Translations under genes and position numbers: made by a program | Notes under the pieces: model-generated | Seen by the model: the letters and a program-made list of their open reading frames with translations, nothing else | What the model was told of the DNA's origin: nothing | Database searches by the model: none | Shown here: positions 21,983 to 24,453 of the stretch, piece by piece | Position numbering within the stretch: position 1 is the first letter of the stretch | Layout: every line of letters starts with the position of its first letter | IMG/VR virus record: IMGVR_UViG_3300010389_000131 | Coordinates: 1 to 24,453 of that record | DNA from: a virus | Length of the DNA stretch: 24,453 nt | Reading direction: 5' to 3' (one strand)

Positions 21983-22054
21983 GCTAACGAAGTGTAAGAC
22001 AGCACTCTGCGATGCTTACACGAGCGTTGTAGCACATTAAAACGATGCTACAAC
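21983..22054 (+). repeat. Two overlapping attC-like palindromes
   Basis: Palindrome 1 pairs GCT-AACG-aa-GTGTAAG (21983-21998) with CTTACAC-gag-CGTT-gt-AGC (22015-22033), leaving unpaired bases between the two arms as in integron attC sites. Palindrome 2 pairs GTTGTAGCA (22026-22034) with TGCTACAAC (22046-22054). They share 22026-22033, so only one can form at a time. No T-run follows. The position, between convergent gene blocks, also allows a terminator role. Confidence 0.6.
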
Positions 22055-22072
22055 AACGGCTATAAATAATGC

Positions 22073-22276
22073 TTATTTCGGTACTTTTTGAAAAGTGTTG
22101 TCATAAGGCACAAAAACAATATGAGTTATTACTTGCTCATAATAATCATTTTCTTCAATAAATTCTTGTTTTGTGTAAATGTAATTCCATCCAGAAGGAA
22201 CTCTTTGTATTTGTAAGCCTTGGTCTTTTACATAAAGTGTTTCGTTTAATTCTAAGTTGTATATTGTTTTTTCCAT
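22073..22276 (-). CDS. Small hypothetical protein
   Basis: A 67-residue protein from ATG 22276. A GTG reading from 22315 would add 13 residues (RELKTKLNKYNE) and is less likely. The layout is beta-rich, with NLELNETLYVKDQGLQIQRVPSGWNYIYT and an ITHIVFVPYD strand near the end; the V-P-S-G-W-N-Y motif is common in small phage proteins of Bacteroidetes. Function unknown. It is the last gene of the minus-strand block. Confidence 0.68.
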   Translation of the reverse strand: MEKTIYNLELNETLYVKDQGLQIQRVPSGWNYIYTKQEFIEENDYYEQVITHIVFVPYDNTFQKVPK

Positions 22277-22337
22277 TTCGTTATATTTATTAAGTTTTGT
22301 TTTTAATTCTCGCACTATTCATAGCCAAACCGTCATC

Positions 22338-22595
22338 CTACCATATCACACATTCTAACATACGTTTCCGAGGTGATAACTTTCTTTGCTTGACTGATGG
22401 CGGTTCGTAGGTGGGATCATGCCATGCCTTGTTGTTGACAATCCTAGAAATAGCCATTTTATCTACTCCATACTTTTCACCCATTGCAGAAAAACTTAGG
22501 CTTCCACCGTTCCCGATTGCATTTTGTCGTATCTCTGCTACAAGATTCCAATTTAGTTTTGCGTTAGGGTTTGTTTTTGTTGTACGATTTTTCAT
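22338..22595 (-). CDS. Helix-turn-helix DNA-binding protein
   Basis: An 85-residue protein. The segment NAKLNWNLVAEIRQNAIGNG and the following SFSAMGEKYGVDKMAISRIVNNKAWHDP form a helix-turn-helix of the type found in phage DNA-binding proteins and at the ends of homing endonucleases (A-K-L-x-x-x-x-V-x-x-I-R then Y-G-V-x-x-x-x-I-x-x-I). No nuclease residues are present, so it is probably a stand-alone regulator. The C-terminus is basic (KQRKLSPRKRM). A role in controlling the recombination operon or the switch to late genes is possible but not shown. Confidence 0.75.
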   Translation of the reverse strand: MKNRTTKTNPNAKLNWNLVAEIRQNAIGNGGSLSFSAMGEKYGVDKMAISRIVNNKAWHDPTYEPPSVKQRKLSPRKRMLECVIW

Positions 22596-22655
22596 ACGTT
22601 ATTGTTATTTTTTCAGTTAATGACTTATATCTCATTCACTTTTAAGTTAATTTTA

Positions 22656-22718
22656 AAAGCACCCCAGCACATAAATACTCATTCTTAGATTGGCTTTTGC
22701 GATAATGCCAGGGTGCAT
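22656..22718 (-). terminator. Possible terminator after ssb (minus strand)
   Basis: On the minus strand GCACCC and GGGTGC flank a long loop that contains an inner TGGC/GCCA helix, and TTTT follows the second arm. It lies between the end of ssb and the HTH gene. The long loop makes it only a weak candidate. Confidence 0.35.
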
Positions 22719-22730
22719 AATGGAACTAAA

Positions 22731-23123
22731 TTAATACGGCAAGTCTTCTATCCCATCGGTTGCACCTTTGAAATGTTGACTTGTTTTTTTACTCAATTCG
22801 TCGGTTTTCTTCTCGAGGGGTTTTACTGATGAAGCACGAATGATAGTGGTGTATCTTTCATTTCCGTCCTTGTCTTGCCACTTCTGGGTCGTTATCTTAC
22901 CTTCTACCGCCACAAGACATCCTTTGTGAAGTCTCTGCGCCAAGTATTCAGTACCCTTCCATGCTTCGACGTTGTGCCATTCTGTAATGCTTTGCCATTC
23001 TCCGCTTTTGTCTTTGTAGTTCTCGTTTGTGGCGACGGGAAACTTGACAACCGACGTGTCGCTGTTGATTTGTTTTAATTCTGGATCTTTCCCAACATTT
23101 CCTATTAAAATTATTCGATTCAT
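22731..23123 (-). CDS. ssb: Single-stranded DNA-binding protein
   Basis: A 130-residue SSB. The OB-fold spans about residues 1-105: MNRIILIGNVGKDPEL at the start, the FPVATNENYKDKSG strand-turn, TEWHNVEAWKGTEYLAQRL, LHKGCLVAVEGKITTQKWQDKDGNERYTTII. A short linker follows, then an acidic tail ending GIEDLPY, a variant of the D-D-x-P-F tip that recruits partner proteins. It protects single-stranded DNA in phage replication or recombination. The exonuclease gene lies directly upstream in the same operon. Confidence 0.95.
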   Translation of the reverse strand: MNRIILIGNVGKDPELKQINSDTSVVKFPVATNENYKDKSGEWQSITEWHNVEAWKGTEYLAQRLHKGCLVAVEGKITTQKWQDKDGNERYTTIIRASSVKPLEKKTDELSKKTSQHFKGATDGIEDLPY

Positions 23124-23158
23124 AAATTATTATTTTGCGTGTTATTATTCCTTTTTTT

Positions 23159-24016
23159 TTATTGTGTTTTACATTTATTTTCTATTTCTGTTATTTCACT
23201 AATTAAGTCTACCGTCCTATTTTTACTCGCCTTGATTCTATTAACACTATCCTTGATTGCATTCTTCACAGCGGGTATTCGCTCTAAGTATCTATCCCAT
23301 GCTGATTGATCCCATTCAACTTTATGAATCATTAACCTATCAATCGGTGCAAGATGGTCATAGCTTCCTTCATCCATGTAGTAGGATTCCCAAAGCACGT
23401 ACACGAAATATATCACTTTGCGATTATACAGCGCCATATATGCGTGACCTTGCCAGAAGTATTGATTAAGCAATTCTTCGCTTTGCTTGTGCATCGAGAA
23501 TCCATCATACGGGCATTTAATGTCAATAATGTACCCCGGTCTTATAACGTCACATTCCCCAGTAAGCAGCAAGTCATCATTATAGATTCGTTGCTCATTT
23601 TTTTGCAACTTCCTCTCAAGTGGTTTGCCTTCCAAGTCACATAGTACTGAATTAATGATGTGATTAAGGAAGTCAATCGACGCACTTTCAAAAGTGTTAC
23701 CATGTGCGGTCTGTACAGAATAGAAGTCTTTCTCAAATCCATAAATTGCGGATAATACAATAGTGTCTATGTATGACTTTGCACCTTGTAAAAGTTCTGG
23801 GTTATCTCTTTTGTGTTCGAGTTCTTCCAGTTCTTTTATCATGTTGGGTGTCATTCCCAACGGTTGACCATTCTTGCCAGTCGCTTCCCCTCTATTTCTT
23901 AGCTCCAATTCTCCAAGTCTGCTAATTTGCTTGTCAGTCAATCCAAAATTACCGCTCATAATAGTGGCAAGATTTGAAGCACTCAAGTATATTTTCTTAT
24001 CTCCTATTTTTACCAT
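23159..24016 (-). CDS. YqaJ/lambda-Exo-like recombination exonuclease
   Basis: A 285-residue PD-(D/E)XK nuclease. The catalytic set is visible: G106-x-x-x-E110 (HGNTFE), D156 in GECDV, D165-I-K167 in the IIDIKCPY strand, then Q189-G-H-A-Y-M in the following helix. This order is that of YqaJ and lambda exonuclease, which resect double-stranded ends so that an annealing protein can pair the strands. The adjacent SSB supports a recombination role; the annealing recombinase itself is not in the window. The N-terminal 100 residues are longer than the minimal domain. It overlaps the upstream gene by seven bases. Confidence 0.88.
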   Translation of the reverse strand: MVKIGDKKIYLSASNLATIMSGNFGLTDKQISRLGELELRNRGEATGKNGQPLGMTPNMIKELEELEHKRDNPELLQGAKSYIDTIVLSAIYGFEKDFYSVQTAHGNTFESASIDFLNHIINSVLCDLEGKPLERKLQKNEQRIYNDDLLLTGECDVIRPGYIIDIKCPYDGFSMHKQSEELLNQYFWQGHAYMALYNRKVIYFVYVLWESYYMDEGSYDHLAPIDRLMIHKVEWDQSAWDRYLERIPAVKNAIKDSVNRIKASKNRTVDLISEITEIENKCKTQ

Positions 24017-24366
24017 GTCTTGCCTTGATTAATTCCCTTTAAACTTGCCTTTGTATATGTCGATGGCTTCCTAGCCATTTTAGTTAAATTGTTATTCACC
24101 CTCTTTCTCATAGTATAGCCATTTTCATTTAAGAAGTCGTAATATGTTGCAATATCAGTTCCAGGCTTGTTTATTTTAAAACGCTCTGTTACCCCTAGCA
24201 TTGACAACACTTCTTCATTAAATGATATAGACGACAATTTATAATAAGCAGAGATTAAAGACAGTTCTTTTCTAAGGCCTATCATTTGTTCGACTGTACA
24301 GTTTTTGTACTTGCCAAAGTTTAATTTCGATTTAAGTGAAAGTTTCCTTAATTTGATTATTTGCAT
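24010..24366 (-). CDS. Hypothetical protein with a GKYK motif
   Basis: A 118-residue protein. The segment LNFGKYKNCTVEQMIGLRKEL resembles the small F-G-K-Y-K-G-K-T domain found at the end of ExoX-like exonucleases and in stand-alone phage proteins. Here the motif is near the N-terminus and no exonuclease domain is attached. The second half is basic (MRKRVNNNLTKMARKPSTYTK). Overlaps at both ends (TAATG upstream, seven bases with the exonuclease downstream) mean it belongs to the recombination operon. Its precise function is not known. Confidence 0.7.
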   Translation of the reverse strand: MQIIKLRKLSLKSKLNFGKYKNCTVEQMIGLRKELSLISAYYKLSSISFNEEVLSMLGVTERFKINKPGTDIATYYDFLNENGYTMRKRVNNNLTKMARKPSTYTKASLKGINQGKTW

Positions 24367-24452
24367 TATTCCTCTATTTTATCGGTGATTGATTGCAATG
24401 GGTTTTCTAGTGCTTTATTGATAAGCCCTACATCTTCCCTGTGTGGCACTAA
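24366..24452 (-). CDS. C-terminal end of a truncated gene
   Basis: The last 28 residues of a protein that runs off the right end of the window (minus strand, read from 24452 to the TAA at 24368-24366). The stop overlaps the next ATG (TAATG), a sign of true translation. The visible part is a helix ending ITDKIEE. By position it could be the annealing recombinase or another DNA-metabolism protein, but the fragment is too short to say. Confidence 0.65.
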   Translation of the reverse strand, partial: LVPHREDVGLINKALENPLQSITDKIEE

Positions 24453-24453
24453 G

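Noticed and set aside
1-24453. tRNA genes, insertion sequences, integrase or repressor
   Set aside because: None could be recognised on either strand; their absence here says nothing about the rest of the genome.

Overview
The window is most of the structural half, plus one edge of the replication/recombination module, of a tailed siphovirus-type phage (or prophage) of a Bacteroidetes host. The phage assignment is direct: terminase subunits, HK97-family portal, prohead protease and capsid protein, head-tail connectors, major tail protein, a frameshifted tail assembly chaperone pair, tape measure protein, tail fibre and M15 endolysin lie in the usual order. The Bacteroidetes assignment is inferred from several signs. 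The DNA is AT-rich. Starts are preceded by A-rich stretches with no clear Shine-Dalgarno. TAnnTTTG-type -7 promoter elements occur. One protein has a signal peptide with Gln predicted just after the cleavage site, and its fibre modules (GNVGIGTxxP) are common in that phylum. No integrase, repressor or tRNA is visible, so lifestyle cannot be judged. Bases 1-46 are Illumina/Nextera adapter, not phage DNA.

Layout. 70-504: VRR-NUC nuclease. About 566-1045: no credible protein but a dense set of RNA-like hairpins closed by an 11-bp long-range helix and ended by a strong terminator; I read this as a large structured phage ncRNA and the most interesting item here. 1114-5613: HNH endonuclease, calcineurin-like phosphoesterase, three small ORFs, small and large terminase and one small gene. 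5614-5755: three consecutive hairpins, the last a bidirectional terminator. 5778-6268: a two-gene inverted cassette with its own promoter, lying between terminase and portal. 6456-9531: portal, protease and capsid. 9541-11705: connector, closure and tail-completion genes. 11729-15640: major tail protein, terminator/attenuator, chaperone pair joined by a -1 frameshift, and tape measure. 15637-21769: tail-tip/baseplate-like protein, BhlA-like holin candidate, signal-peptide-bearing fibre, unknown protein and endolysin. 21774-22064: small gene followed by two overlapping attC-like palindromes. 22073-24453, minus strand: small protein, HTH protein, SSB, YqaJ-like exonuclease, GKYK-motif protein and the end of one more gene.

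How it fits together: the plus-strand genes package DNA, build head and tail and lyse the cell. The minus-strand block looks like a single-strand-annealing or recombination operon (exonuclease plus SSB) that converges on the late genes. The HNH gene directly before the terminase pair matches the known need for HNH proteins in some HK97-like packaging machines. The ncRNA lies just upstream of this packaging block as its own apparent transcription unit.
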